This document shows, piece after piece, positions 42,693 through 51,124 of a stretch of 64,000 nt of DNA (position 1 is its first letter; each line of letters starts with the position of its first letter). This stretch comes from CAIOYC01 sp038327995 (GTDB lineage: Bacteria; Pseudomonadota; Alphaproteobacteria; Caulobacterales; Caulobacteraceae). The position numbers and the translations under genes were made by a program. The DNA lies in assembly GCA_038327995.1 (NCBI GenBank), contig JBBQLP010000003.1, positions 1 to 64,000 on the forward strand, written 5' to 3'. The notes beneath the pieces are model-generated. The model was not told the DNA's origin. It worked only from the letters and a program-made list of their open reading frames with translations, and ran no database searches.

Positions 42693-44081
42693 CTAGCCCT
42701 TGGCAATCTCCATTCGTACAGCAAGTCCGGGGCGATTGTCGTCAAGCTTCAATATTCCCCCGTGAAGCTTTGCGCAGGCGACGGCGATAGCCAGCCCGAG
42801 CCCCGAACCACCCGGCCCGCGCGCGGGGTCGAGTCTCACGAATCGTTCCTGAACGTGCCCCTTCTGATCGTCGGGCACTCCGATTCCCGTATCGGCTACG
42901 GTGATTTGAATGGTTGGGCCGAGATCCTCGACCAGCACCCGGACCTCCACGCCCCGACCCGCGTGGATCGCGACATTGTGCAAAAGGTTTCCGACCGCTT
43001 GCCGAAGCAGAGCCTCGTGGACCTGAGCGACCACCGGTTCCTTGCCCTCCACGACCGTCAGGTTCTGGCCCGCGTCCTCGATGATCGGCGAAAAGACTTC
43101 CGCAGTGTCGGCGACGAGAGCGGAGACGTCGACGTTACGCATCATCTCGCGCGACAGGCCGGTCTCGGCGCGGGCGATGTCCAACATGGCGGAGAGGGTC
43201 GCGAGCGTGCGGTCGATCTGCCCGTGAGCGTCCTCAATGGCGTCCAGACGTTCGTCCTCGCTGGCGCCAGGATGCAGGGCTCGGGCCAGCGCCCCTTTCA
43301 TGCGGGTCAAGGGCGATCTGAGATCGTGAGCCAGACTGTCCGTCACCGTCCGCATCCCAGTCATCAACTCTTCGATCCGTTCCAGCATGGCGTTGAGAGA
43401 GACGCTCACGCGCCCGAACGGGTCATGCGGATCGGCGATGGATGTGCGGGCCGAAAGATCGCCGCCAGCGATCCTCTCCGCCGTGGCGGCGATAGCATCG
43501 ACCCGGCGGAGCATCCTCGCGTTGAGGATATATCCAGCGATCAGACCCGCCACCACCACGATGCCTAGGGCCGCCAGGAACCCGTCCAGGATCGACCGCT
43601 CGAACTGACGCAGGTTCGACTGATCGCGCCCGACCACCAGGATCGATCCATCCGGCATGATCGTGGTCGCCACGTGCAGTACGGCGGGACGCGGCTTTTT
43701 CAGGCGCACGACGGACCAGTCTGCGTCTACAAACTCGCGTTGATATACCGCGATGTCGCCAGCAAGCGGCGCGCCGTGCTCGCTGAACAGGCCATAGCGC
43801 TCCCCCCCCGTAGAAAAGCGCGAGCGTCGAGCCACCGAGGAGGTAAGACTGGCCAGCCCCTGCTCTTGATCGAGCTCAAGCAGAAGATCACGTTCGGCCA
43901 GGGCTTCGGCGCGTTCGCGTTCGAGAATGATCCGCTCACCCGTGCGATAGACCACGACCAATGCGGCGGCGCTGGCGCCCAGCACCAGCACGACTGCAAA
44001 GATAATAAAGGCTGAGGGTTTTAGGCGCCGCAATTCACCTAACGCCGCACGGATCACATCTCCCCTCCCCGCCTCCGCCAC
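42693..44081 (-). CDS. Sensor histidine kinase
   Basis: A 462-residue membrane kinase. TM1 is at about residues 22-45, a periplasmic sensor region of about 120 residues follows, and TM2 is at about 168-188. A HAMP domain precedes the dimerisation helix (SLAHDLRSPLTRMKGALARA, phospho-His) and a HATPase domain (NLLHNVAIHAG, VADTGIGVPD, GGSGLGLAIAVA). The start is GTG two bases after the response-regulator stop, so the pair is one operon. It belongs to the HisKA group, not the HWE group typical of PhyR kinases, so it is probably unrelated to PhyR. Confidence 0.92.
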   Translation of the reverse strand: MAEAGRGDVIRAALGELRRLKPSAFIIFAVVLVLGASAAALVVVYRTGERIILERERAEALAERDLLLELDQEQGLASLTSSVARRSRFSTGGERYGLFSEHGAPLAGDIAVYQREFVDADWSVVRLKKPRPAVLHVATTIMPDGSILVVGRDQSNLRQFERSILDGFLAALGIVVVAGLIAGYILNARMLRRVDAIAATAERIAGGDLSARTSIADPHDPFGRVSVSLNAMLERIEELMTGMRTVTDSLAHDLRSPLTRMKGALARALHPGASEDERLDAIEDAHGQIDRTLATLSAMLDIARAETGLSREMMRNVDVSALVADTAEVFSPIIEDAGQNLTVVEGKEPVVAQVHEALLRQAVGNLLHNVAIHAGRGVEVRVLVEDLGPTIQITVADTGIGVPDDQKGHVQERFVRLDPARGPGGSGLGLAIAVACAKLHGGILKLDDNRPGLAVRMEIAKG

Positions 44082-44083
44082 GA

Positions 44084-44767
44084 CTAGGGTGCTTCGGACA
44101 GGCGATAACCAACGCCGCGCAGGGTGTGTAGCAGCGGCATGGCGAAACCGTCGTCGAGCTTTTTACGCAAGCGGCTGATGTGGGTGTCGATGATCGAGGT
44201 GTGCGGATCGAATCGGTAGTCCCACACCTGTTCCAGCAGCATGGTGCGGGTGACGACCCGGTCCTTGTTGCGCAGGAAATATTCCAAAAGCTTGAACTCG
44301 CGTGGCAAAAGGTCGAGCGCCTTGCCCGAGCGCGTCACCTTGCGCGACAACAGGTCCATCACGAGGTCGGCGCAGCGCAGCACCGTCTCCACCGACTTGC
44401 CGCCCCGCCGACGGATCAGGTTCTCCAGCCGGGCGTGAAGCTCCGAAAAGCCGAACGGCTTGGTCAGGTAGTCGTCGCCGCCCGCGCGCAGGCCGATCAC
44501 CCGCTCATCCAGTTGCGCCAGCGCCGAGAGGATCAGGATCGGCGTCTCGACCCCTCCTGCCCGGAGCGCTTTGATGACCGAAAGCCCGTCCATGCCCGGC
44601 AACATCCGGTCCATGATCACCGCGTCGAAGGCGGAGGATGAAGCCAGATAGAGCCCGTCGCGCCCGTCGGCCACGTGCTCGACCGTGAACCCCGCCTCGC
44701 GCAGCCCCTTGGCGATGTAGTCAGCGGTGTCGGCGTCGTCTTCGACCACCAGTATTCTGCCGCTCAT
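44084..44767 (-). CDS. OmpR-family response regulator
   Basis: A 227-residue regulator. The receiver has ILVVEDDADTADYIAKGLRE, the phospho-acceptor Asp in AVIMDRMLPGMDGL and the Lys in YLTKPFGFSELHARL. The winged-helix output domain has LPREFKLLEYFLRNKDRVV, DTHISRLRKKLDDG and LHTLRGVGYRL. The start is ATG 44767 with AAGGAG at good spacing; an ATG fifteen codons upstream lacks one. It is the first gene of the regulator/kinase operon and divergent from the symporter gene, a possible target. Confidence 0.93.
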   Translation of the reverse strand: MSGRILVVEDDADTADYIAKGLREAGFTVEHVADGRDGLYLASSSAFDAVIMDRMLPGMDGLSVIKALRAGGVETPILILSALAQLDERVIGLRAGGDDYLTKPFGFSELHARLENLIRRRGGKSVETVLRCADLVMDLLSRKVTRSGKALDLLPREFKLLEYFLRNKDRVVTRTMLLEQVWDYRFDPHTSIIDTHISRLRKKLDDGFAMPLLHTLRGVGYRLSEAP

Positions 44768-44932
44768 ACGGTTCTCCTTACTCAATGCTGGCGTGAACTG
44801 CGATTGCGGCACAGAGCGGGCGTCGAACTCGCAAAGCTGTAAGGCGATCCGCGTCGCCCGTCACCCACCGGTGGCTTGCTTTGGCGGGCGCATCCGGCAA
44901 AGGTCGCCCTCTTTCAAGTCAGAGGCCCGTCC

Positions 44933-46201
44933 ATGTCGCGTCAATTCACGCTCTTCATCCTGCTGGGAATGGTGCTGGGGATCGTCGCGGGCGCGCTGTG
45001 CAACGTCACGATCCACGATCCGGCGCAGTTGAAGGACGCGGCGGGCTATTTCTCGCTGATCACCGACATCTTCCTTCGGCTAATCAAAATGATCATCGCG
45101 CCGCTGGTGTTCGCCACCCTGGTTTCCGGAATCGCCCACATGGGCGACGGCAAGGCAATCGGGCGGATCGGTGCAAAAACTATCGGCTGGTTCCTCCTGG
45201 CGTCGATCACCTCATTGGTGCTGGGCATGGGAATGGTGACGCTGCTGCATCCAGGATCAGGACTTCACCTAGCCATCCCCGCCGCCCCTGTCGCCGCTGC
45301 CGGCGGGGTTCAAAGCACCCTGTCGCTGAAGGATTTCCTGGCGCACGTCTTTCCAAGTTCGGTGGTCGACGCCATGGCCAAAAACGAGATCCTGCAGATC
45401 GTGGTCTTTTCCGTGTTCGCCGGAACAGCCATCGCGGCTGTGGGCGAGAAGGCGGCAGGGCTGCTGTCGCTGGTAGAGCAACTGGCGCAGGTCATGCTGA
45501 AGATGACCAATTACGTTATGCGTTTCGCCCCGTTTGCGGTGTTCGCGGCGCTGGCCTCGACCGTAGCGACGCAAGGCCTCGGCATCCTGACCACCTATGC
45601 CGCCTTTGTGGGGGGCTTCTATGGCTCGCTGGCGATCCTGTGGGCGCTGCTCATTCTGGCCGGGTTCCTGGTGGTGGGACGCCGCATCGGCGGCCTGATC
45701 GGGGCCATTCGCCCGCCTATGCTGCTGGCTTTCTCCACCGCCAGTTCCGAAGCCGCCTACCCGCGCACGCTTGAGGAGCTTGAGCTGTTCGGTGTCTCTA
45801 AACGCATCGCCAGCTTCGTCCTGCCGCTGGGCTATTCGTTCAATCTGGATGGATCGATGATGTACACCACCTTCGCCACGCTGTTCATCGCCCAGGCCTA
45901 CGGGATCGATCTGAGCTGGGGGCAGAAGGCGACCATGCTCTTGATACTGATGGTCACCTCCAAAGGCATCGCCGGAGTGCCGCGCGCCTCACTGGTCGTG
46001 ATCGCCGCGACCTTGCCGACCTTCAAGATTCCTGAAGCCGGGCTGGCTTTGATCATTGCCGTGGACCACTTCCTCGACATGGGGCGCAGCGCCACAAATG
46101 TGATCGGCAACTCCGTCGCCGCCGCCGCCGTCGCCCGCTGGGAGCGCGAGCTAGGACCCGCTCGCCCGGCGCTGGACGTGGCAGACCTGCCCGCGGTTTA
46201 G
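44933..46201 (+). CDS. Dicarboxylate/amino acid:cation symporter
   Basis: A 422-residue DAACS-family transporter (DctA/GltP-type). Helices begin at residue 5. It has the serine-rich hairpin as AFSTASSEAAYPRTLEELEL, the NxDG motif of helix 7 as GYSFNLDGSMMYTTFATLFI, and the helix-8 segment VIGNSVAAAAVARWE. It imports C4-dicarboxylates or acidic amino acids with Na+ or H+. The start is ATG 44933. It is divergent from the response-regulator operon, which could regulate it as DctB/DctD-like systems do elsewhere (inference). Confidence 0.92.
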   Translation: MSRQFTLFILLGMVLGIVAGALCNVTIHDPAQLKDAAGYFSLITDIFLRLIKMIIAPLVFATLVSGIAHMGDGKAIGRIGAKTIGWFLLASITSLVLGMGMVTLLHPGSGLHLAIPAAPVAAAGGVQSTLSLKDFLAHVFPSSVVDAMAKNEILQIVVFSVFAGTAIAAVGEKAAGLLSLVEQLAQVMLKMTNYVMRFAPFAVFAALASTVATQGLGILTTYAAFVGGFYGSLAILWALLILAGFLVVGRRIGGLIGAIRPPMLLAFSTASSEAAYPRTLEELELFGVSKRIASFVLPLGYSFNLDGSMMYTTFATLFIAQAYGIDLSWGQKATMLLILMVTSKGIAGVPRASLVVIAATLPTFKIPEAGLALIIAVDHFLDMGRSATNVIGNSVAAAAVARWERELGPARPALDVADLPAV

Positions 46202-46330
46202 GCATACCTTCTGTTGTGAGCCTCGCTTTGGTTTGTAAGAGCGCAATAAAGAAACCCTCAACAGCGCCACTATAATCACCGTGCATGAATGTCTAATTTT
46301 CGCCTTATTAGCTGGTCGCTATTTTTATAG

Positions 46331-46355
46331 GGAACCGTGTTTGATCGAAGTCGTT
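46331..46355 (+). promoter_or_regulatory. EcfG-type promoter (GGAAC-N16-CGTT)
   Basis: GGAAC (46331-46335), sixteen bases, CGTT (46352-46355): an exact match to the EcfG/SigT consensus, 35 bases before the ATG of the Pro/Thr/Ala-rich gene. The surrounding 46202-46390 region is clearly more AT-rich than its neighbours. Confidence 0.8.
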
Positions 46356-46390
46356 CTTATCCCACTATTTAAAAACAACGGGAGGCCGAC

Positions 46391-46987
46391 ATGGTCACCA
46401 ATACCTTCGACATCAACCAACCAGTCGTCAATAACGACGCCTCAGATATGTTCGCTCAAAGCTCTGCACTCTACAGCCGCCTGGGCAGCCGTAAGACCAA
46501 GACTTCACCTTGGCTGGTGATCGTGCCCCTTGCGGCGCTGGTTATCGCTGGCGGTGTTGTCCTGGCGACGTCGGCGCCCAAGCATGGCGCGATCCACACC
46601 CTTAGCACCACCACCATTACACCGGCCGCAGCGACTGCTCCCGTCTTGGCGGCGCCCGCCGCGACCACGCCGGTCGTGACGCAGAAGATAAGGACCACTG
46701 CGGTTCAGCACATCGTGACCACCACTCCGGTCAAGCGAGCCGCTACGGTCACGACCACGACCGTCAAGCGAACGGCGCCCCTAGCGCGAGCTACTGCGCC
46801 AATCGCCCGGACCCCCGCACCCACAGCGCGCACGGCCCCGGCGATCCCGGACGCGTCGAACCTTCCGCTGACACTCACGCCGGCGCCGATCCAGTCGACG
46901 CCCGCCCCAGTAACGGAAGCCGCGCCGCCGATTATAACCACCCCGGCGCCGGTTACGCCGCCTGCAGCGAGTTCGCCCCCGGGCTAG
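46391..46987 (+). CDS. Pro/Thr/Ala-rich single-pass membrane protein of unknown function
   Basis: A 198-residue protein with no recognisable domain. A 40-residue N-terminal segment (MVTNTFDINQPVVNNDASDM, then a basic RKTKTSP) precedes one membrane helix (41-60, WLVIVPLAALVIAGGVVLAT). The remaining 138 residues are low-complexity Thr/Ala/Pro/Val with repeated TTTPVKR, TTTTVKR and TPAPVT-like units. N-in topology would put the tail in the periplasm, where it could span toward peptidoglycan. GGGAGG precedes the ATG. It is monocistronic: an exact EcfG-type promoter lies upstream and a terminator downstream. Confidence 0.75.
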   Translation: MVTNTFDINQPVVNNDASDMFAQSSALYSRLGSRKTKTSPWLVIVPLAALVIAGGVVLATSAPKHGAIHTLSTTTITPAAATAPVLAAPAATTPVVTQKIRTTAVQHIVTTTPVKRAATVTTTTVKRTAPLARATAPIARTPAPTARTAPAIPDASNLPLTLTPAPIQSTPAPVTEAAPPIITTPAPVTPPAASSPPG

Positions 46988-47012
46988 AGGGTCCGGTCCA
47001 TAGATCATTGAA

Positions 47013-47041
47013 GGCCGTCCGGTTCGCCGGGCGGTCTTTTT
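47013..47041 (+). terminator. Rho-independent terminator
   Basis: GGCCGTCCGG-TTCG-CCGGGCGGTC followed by five T residues. The stem has ten pairs, including G-U pairs, with a stable TTCG loop. It sits 25 bases after the stop of the Pro/Thr/Ala-rich gene. Confidence 0.85.
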
Positions 47042-47090
47042 CGTGGCGCGACCCTATGGCCTGATGTGGTTAGACGTGATGGGATCGGGC

Positions 47091-47441
47091 ATGATCTTCG
47101 ACGACATTCGCCGCATCGCGCTGGCCCTGCCGGGGGTTGAGGAGCGCACCAGCTACGGGACCGCCGCCTTCTTCGTCGGCAAGAAGCTTCTGGTGCGGCT
47201 AAAGGAAGACGGCCAGGACGTGGTGTTTCGCATGGGTCTGGACGAGAAAGCGTTTCTGATAGAGGCCGACCCCGCCACCTTTTACGAGACCGATCACTAC
47301 AGGGGCTGGCCCGCCGTTCTGGCCCGGCTCGCCATGCTGGACGAGCCCACGGTCTCGCACCTCATAGAGCGGCAATGGCGCGCTTCGGCGCCGAAGAAAC
47401 TTCTCAAAGCGCTCGAGTCGGGCAAAGCCGCCGATGCCTGA
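47091..47441 (+). CDS. MmcQ/YjbR-family protein
   Basis: A 116-residue protein of the MmcQ/YjbR (CyaY-like fold) family. It has RRIALALPGVEERTSYGTAA near the start, a basic strand region (FVGKKLLVRLKEDGQ), the GWPAVLARLAML segment and the C-terminal SHLIERQWRASAPKKLLK. The family is often called DNA-binding, but the function is not established. I chose ATG 47091 (MIFDDIRRIA); upstream in-frame ATGs add a non-conserved tail. It overlaps the TusA-like gene by eight bases. Confidence 0.82.
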   Translation: MIFDDIRRIALALPGVEERTSYGTAAFFVGKKLLVRLKEDGQDVVFRMGLDEKAFLIEADPATFYETDHYRGWPAVLARLAMLDEPTVSHLIERQWRASAPKKLLKALESGKAADA

Positions 47442-47667
47442 CGCGCCAGTGGTTGTGGATGCGCGCGGCCATCGCTGCCCTGCGCCGACGCTTCGCCTGC
47501 GCCGGGCGATGGAAAACCTGTCGGCGGGCGAGACGATTGACCTACTGGCCGACGACCCGCTCGCCCGGATCGATGTGCCGCATTTCCTCAATCAGACGGG
47601 ACACGCCCTGATCTCGGTGCAGATCGAAGACGCCGGTTGGCGGTTTCGAGTGCGCAAAGCCGGTTAG
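47434..47667 (+). CDS. TusA-like sulfurtransferase
   Basis: A 77-residue protein with the TusA two-layer fold pattern: VVVDARGHRCPAPTLRLRRA with the catalytic-type Cys in CPxP (near residue 15), GETIDLLADDPLARIDVPHF, and a final strand ISVQIEDAGWRFRV. TusA proteins relay persulfide sulfur, for example to tRNA thiolation. The specific pathway is unknown because no partner genes are present. It is translated with the upstream YjbR-like gene. The stop TAG overlaps the convergent CoA-transferase stop. Confidence 0.88.
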   Translation: MPDAPVVVDARGHRCPAPTLRLRRAMENLSAGETIDLLADDPLARIDVPHFLNQTGHALISVQIEDAGWRFRVRKAG

Positions 47668-48812
47668 GCTGCAGCCCCGCTGGCGCGCAGCTCCGCAATG
47701 TCCGATGCGCTGAACCCCCAGTCCGACAAGGCCGCTTCCGTATCTGCGCCGATGCCCGGAGGCGGTCCCTGAACTACTCCGGGCGTGACGGAGAAGCGCG
47801 GCGCGGGAGCGGGTTGAACCACCCCCTCGATCTCCACGAACGTCTTGCGCGCCACATTGTGGGCGTGCCTGGGCGCTTCATCCAGGCTGAGCACCGGAGC
47901 GAAACAGATGTCGGTCCCCTCCATGAGCTCGCACCACTGCGAGCGCGTCTTGGCGGCGATGATTGCGGCGAGCTTGGTTTGCAGTTCGGGCCAATCGCTC
48001 CGGCTCATCTGCTTCTGGAATTGCGGATCGGTAAGCCCTGCCTTTTCAACCAGCAGCGCGTAGAATTGGGGTTCGATGGAGCCCAGCGCGATCCACTCGC
48101 CGTCCGCGCATTTATAGGTGTCGTAGAAGTGCGCTCCGCCATCCAGCATGTTGTCGCGCCGCTCGCCCGTCCACATACCCAGCGCCTTGAAGCCGTAGAA
48201 CATCGACAGGAGCGAAGCGGCACCGTCGGTCATGGCCACATCGACCACCTGACCCTGCCCGGTCGCTCGGGCGTGGATCACCCCGGCCAGCAAACCGAAC
48301 GCGAGATAGAGCGCACCGCCGCCAAAGTCGCCGACGAGATTGAGGGGCGGGATCGGCTTGTCCTTCGTCCCGATGGCGTGAAGCGCGCCAGAGAGTGCGA
48401 TGTAGTTGATGTCGTGTCCGGCGGCGTTGGCGAGAGGACCCGTCTGTCCCCAGCCGGTCATCCGCCCGTAAACCAGCTTCGGATTACGAGCGAGTGCTGC
48501 GTCCGGGCCAAGCCCCAGCCGCTCCATGACGCCGGGCCGAAACCCCTCGAACACCGCGTCTGCGTTCTCCATCAGCTTCAGACAGGTCTCTATGGAGGCC
48601 GGGTTTTTGAGGTCGAGCGCAATCGAGCGTCGTCCCCGCTGGGTGACGGAAAACCGGTCGACCGTCGTACGCGATCCGCCAACAGGTCCGCTCTTGCGGT
48701 CGATACGCACCACGTCGGCTCCAAGGTCCGACAATAGCATCCCGCAGAAGGGGCCCGGGCCGATCCCGGCGAACTCCACCACCTTCAATCCAGACAGGGG
48801 ACCTGAGGCCAT
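47664..48812 (-). CDS. CaiB/BaiF-family CoA transferase (alpha-methylacyl-CoA racemase-like)
   Basis: A 382-residue class III CoA transferase-fold enzyme. It has LKVVEFAGIGPGPFCGMLLS and LGADVVRIDRK near the start, DLKNPASIETCLKLMENADA, and the racemase-type active-site pair: His in GHDINYIALSGALHAIG and Asp in LVGDFGGGALYLAFG. FGGGA and the length favour alpha-methylacyl-CoA racemase over a transferase. The start is ATG 48812 (MASGPLSGLK). An SDR gene lies 41 bases upstream on the same strand, consistent with acyl-CoA or branched lipid metabolism. Confidence 0.87.
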   Translation of the reverse strand: MASGPLSGLKVVEFAGIGPGPFCGMLLSDLGADVVRIDRKSGPVGGSRTTVDRFSVTQRGRRSIALDLKNPASIETCLKLMENADAVFEGFRPGVMERLGLGPDAALARNPKLVYGRMTGWGQTGPLANAAGHDINYIALSGALHAIGTKDKPIPPLNLVGDFGGGALYLAFGLLAGVIHARATGQGQVVDVAMTDGAASLLSMFYGFKALGMWTGERRDNMLDGGAHFYDTYKCADGEWIALGSIEPQFYALLVEKAGLTDPQFQKQMSRSDWPELQTKLAAIIAAKTRSQWCELMEGTDICFAPVLSLDEAPRHAHNVARKTFVEIEGVVQPAPAPRFSVTPGVVQGPPPGIGADTEAALSDWGFSASDIAELRASGAAA

Positions 48813-48853
48813 GATCGTTTCTCCCAATTTGTATCGTGGTTTGAGCGGCGCTG

Positions 48854-49621
48854 TTAGAGCGATTGTCCGTCGTCAATGGTGAAGAGCGAGCCGGTTATCG
48901 CCGCGCCCGCGCCGCCGCAGAGCAGGAGCAGTGTCTCGTCCAGCACGGTCTCGTTCATCAGGCGGCGACGAGGGAAGCTGGCGATCTGTTTCTTTCCGCC
49001 TTCGGTTACGAACCAGTGGGCGTTGATCTCTGTCTCGATGTAGCCGGGGCAGATGGCGTTTACGGCAATCCCCTTCCTTGCCCACTCCCGCGCCAAAGCC
49101 TTGGTCAGCATGGCGACGCCAGCCTTGGAGGCGCAATAGGCGGAGAGTCCCGGCAAGACGGTGGTTGCGGCGATGGAGGCGATGTTGACGATCCGCGCCT
49201 CACCGCGCTCGGCAACGCCGCTGTCGATCATTCGCCGGGCGGCCTCCCGCGCCACAAAGAACACGCCGCGTACATTGACGTTGAAGGTCTCGTCCCAGGT
49301 CTCAACGGTAAGGTCGAGCGCCATCCCCTCCCCGCCGACCCCGGCGTTGTTGATCAGGATGGAAATCGGGCCGAGCGCCGCCTCTGCTGCATCGAGCGCC
49401 GGGCCGATGGCGGCGGGATCTGAAACGTCGAGCGCAATGGCCACGGCCCGTCCCCCTGCGCCCTCGATCCGCTCCACCTCGAGCTTTAGCCGGTCTTGGC
49501 GCCGTCCCATCAGGGCGACCGAAGCGCCCGCCTTGCTCAACACATGGGCGAAGCGGCGACCTAGCCCGCTGGTCGCGCCCGTCACCACGGCGACCCGATC
49601 CTGCAGCGGCTTGGATGTCAT
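48854..49621 (-). CDS. Short-chain dehydrogenase/reductase
   Basis: A 255-residue classical SDR with TGATSGLGRRFA (near residue 15), LDVSDPAA, LINNAGVGGEG, catalytic Ser in IVNIASIAATTVLPG, YCASKAGVAML (YxxxK) and ICPGYIETEIN, ending TIDDGQSL. It resembles 3-oxoacyl-ACP reductase or hydroxyacyl-CoA dehydrogenase-type SDRs; the substrate is unknown. The start is ATG 49621 after AAGGGG. It lies upstream of the CoA-transferase gene and is divergent from the PopA-like gene. Confidence 0.87.
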   Translation of the reverse strand: MTSKPLQDRVAVVTGATSGLGRRFAHVLSKAGASVALMGRRQDRLKLEVERIEGAGGRAVAIALDVSDPAAIGPALDAAEAALGPISILINNAGVGGEGMALDLTVETWDETFNVNVRGVFFVAREAARRMIDSGVAERGEARIVNIASIAATTVLPGLSAYCASKAGVAMLTKALAREWARKGIAVNAICPGYIETEINAHWFVTEGGKKQIASFPRRRLMNETVLDETLLLLCGGAGAAITGSLFTIDDGQSL

Positions 49622-49761
49622 CGGCAGCCCCTTGATCTGCTTGCGACTTCGCGCCCAAAGCTTATGGTCGGCGAGACGATTCCGGCCCGGAAATCGCCCG
49701 GCCTGTTGGCGAATAGCCCGGACTCCGAGGGGCCTCAAGCCGGACGTAGGGGAAGGCGCGC

Positions 49762-51111
49762 GTGAGTATCGGGGATAAACAGATCGGGTTGCCCCACGCG
49801 CGCGTATTGATCCTAGCCAAGGACGACCGATTGGCGGGCCCCTTGTCCGCTGGGCTGGATCGCCTCGACTGGCGCACCGTCACGGCGCGTGGGATCAATT
49901 CGGCGCTGGCGGCGCTGGTAGATTTGCAAGTCGATGTGGCGATCCTCGATCTCACAGACGGAGAGATCGACAGCTTCACCGCCGCCGCCCGACTGAAGGC
50001 GGCTTATGCCCCCCGCCGCCTGCCGGTCATTGCGCTGGGCGAGGCAGGCGGGGCGATAGATTCCGGGCCGTTCGATCTGGTGATGAGCGGACCGGCACAC
50101 CCGACCCAGATGGCTCTGCGGCTGGAGAGCCTTGTACGCGCCGCCGTTGCGGAGGACGAGTTCGAGCTTCGCGCCAAGACCTTCGCCGAGCGGGGTCGCC
50201 GCCTTGAGCCACCCGAGCCTGATCGCGCGTCGTTGCAGGTGTTGACCATAGGCGAACCGGCGCCCAAGTTCCTCGCCCTGTCCCATGCGCTTCGGGGGAT
50301 CGGCGGCGAGACCACCGGCGCTTTTACCGCCTATACCGCCTTCGACTATCTGCACGACCGCGCCTTTGACGCCGTGGTGTTGTGGGGCGGTCAGGGCCAG
50401 ACCGAGGCCATGTCAATCGTCACCGGGATGCGGCGCAATACCCGTCTGTTTCATATCCCGACCATTCTCTACCTGGAGTCGGGCGAGGATATCGGCGAGG
50501 AGGCCGTCTATACCCGCGGGCTGACCGACATCGCCACTGCCGATACCCCCGAAACGGAAACCGCTCGGCGCGTTGCAGCCCTGGCGCGGACCTATCGCCG
50601 TGAGGCTTCGATCCGGGCGGCGCTGGAACGGGCGCGGGGCTCAGGGCTGATGGACGCCGCCACGGGGCTGTTCACGCGCGACCTCTTCGCCGCGCATCTC
50701 GCGCGCCTCGCCGCCGCCATGCACGCCCGCAAGCGCAAGCTCTCGGTCGCGGTGCTAAGGATCGCCGATACAGCGGATACGCCTCGTATGCGGGCCGAGG
50801 GGTGGCTCGACCGCGCCATTCCCCAGATCGGGTCGATGATGGGGCGGTTGGTGCGGGCGGAAGATACGGTGGCCAGGCTGGCGCCCGACGTGTTCGCCCT
50901 CGCCCTTCCGGCTGCGGGCGCCACGGCGGGCCGGGCGGCGGCGGAGCGGATTGCAGCGGTGATCGCCTGCACCGCCTTCGACGCCGGAGAAGGCCGCACC
51001 CCCTTCACCGTGGAGTTCGACGTGGGCGTTTCCGAAGTGCAGGCTGGAGAGTCCGCTGCGCACACCCTGGAACGCGCTGCCGCCAGTGCCTCGACCCGGC
51101 AGGCGGTCTGA
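49762..51111 (+). CDS. popA: PopA-like cell-cycle regulator (two receivers plus degenerate GGDEF)
   Basis: A 449-residue PleD-like protein. The first receiver (about 12-130) has the acceptor-position Asp63 in VAILDLTDGE. A second, more degenerate receiver covers about 157-275. The C-terminal GGDEF-type domain covers about 295-445, where the catalytic GGDEF is replaced by APDVF (374-378) but the c-di-GMP I-site RxxD is intact (RAED, 365-368). This combination matches Caulobacter PopA, which binds c-di-GMP and directs CtrA to ClpXP with RcdA. The start is GTG. The assignment is by architecture; an inactive PleD paralogue is the alternative. Confidence 0.78.
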   Translation: MSIGDKQIGLPHARVLILAKDDRLAGPLSAGLDRLDWRTVTARGINSALAALVDLQVDVAILDLTDGEIDSFTAAARLKAAYAPRRLPVIALGEAGGAIDSGPFDLVMSGPAHPTQMALRLESLVRAAVAEDEFELRAKTFAERGRRLEPPEPDRASLQVLTIGEPAPKFLALSHALRGIGGETTGAFTAYTAFDYLHDRAFDAVVLWGGQGQTEAMSIVTGMRRNTRLFHIPTILYLESGEDIGEEAVYTRGLTDIATADTPETETARRVAALARTYRREASIRAALERARGSGLMDAATGLFTRDLFAAHLARLAAAMHARKRKLSVAVLRIADTADTPRMRAEGWLDRAIPQIGSMMGRLVRAEDTVARLAPDVFALALPAAGATAGRAAAERIAAVIACTAFDAGEGRTPFTVEFDVGVSEVQAGESAAHTLERAAASASTRQAV

Positions 51112-51124
51112 CCGTGAGCGCCGC

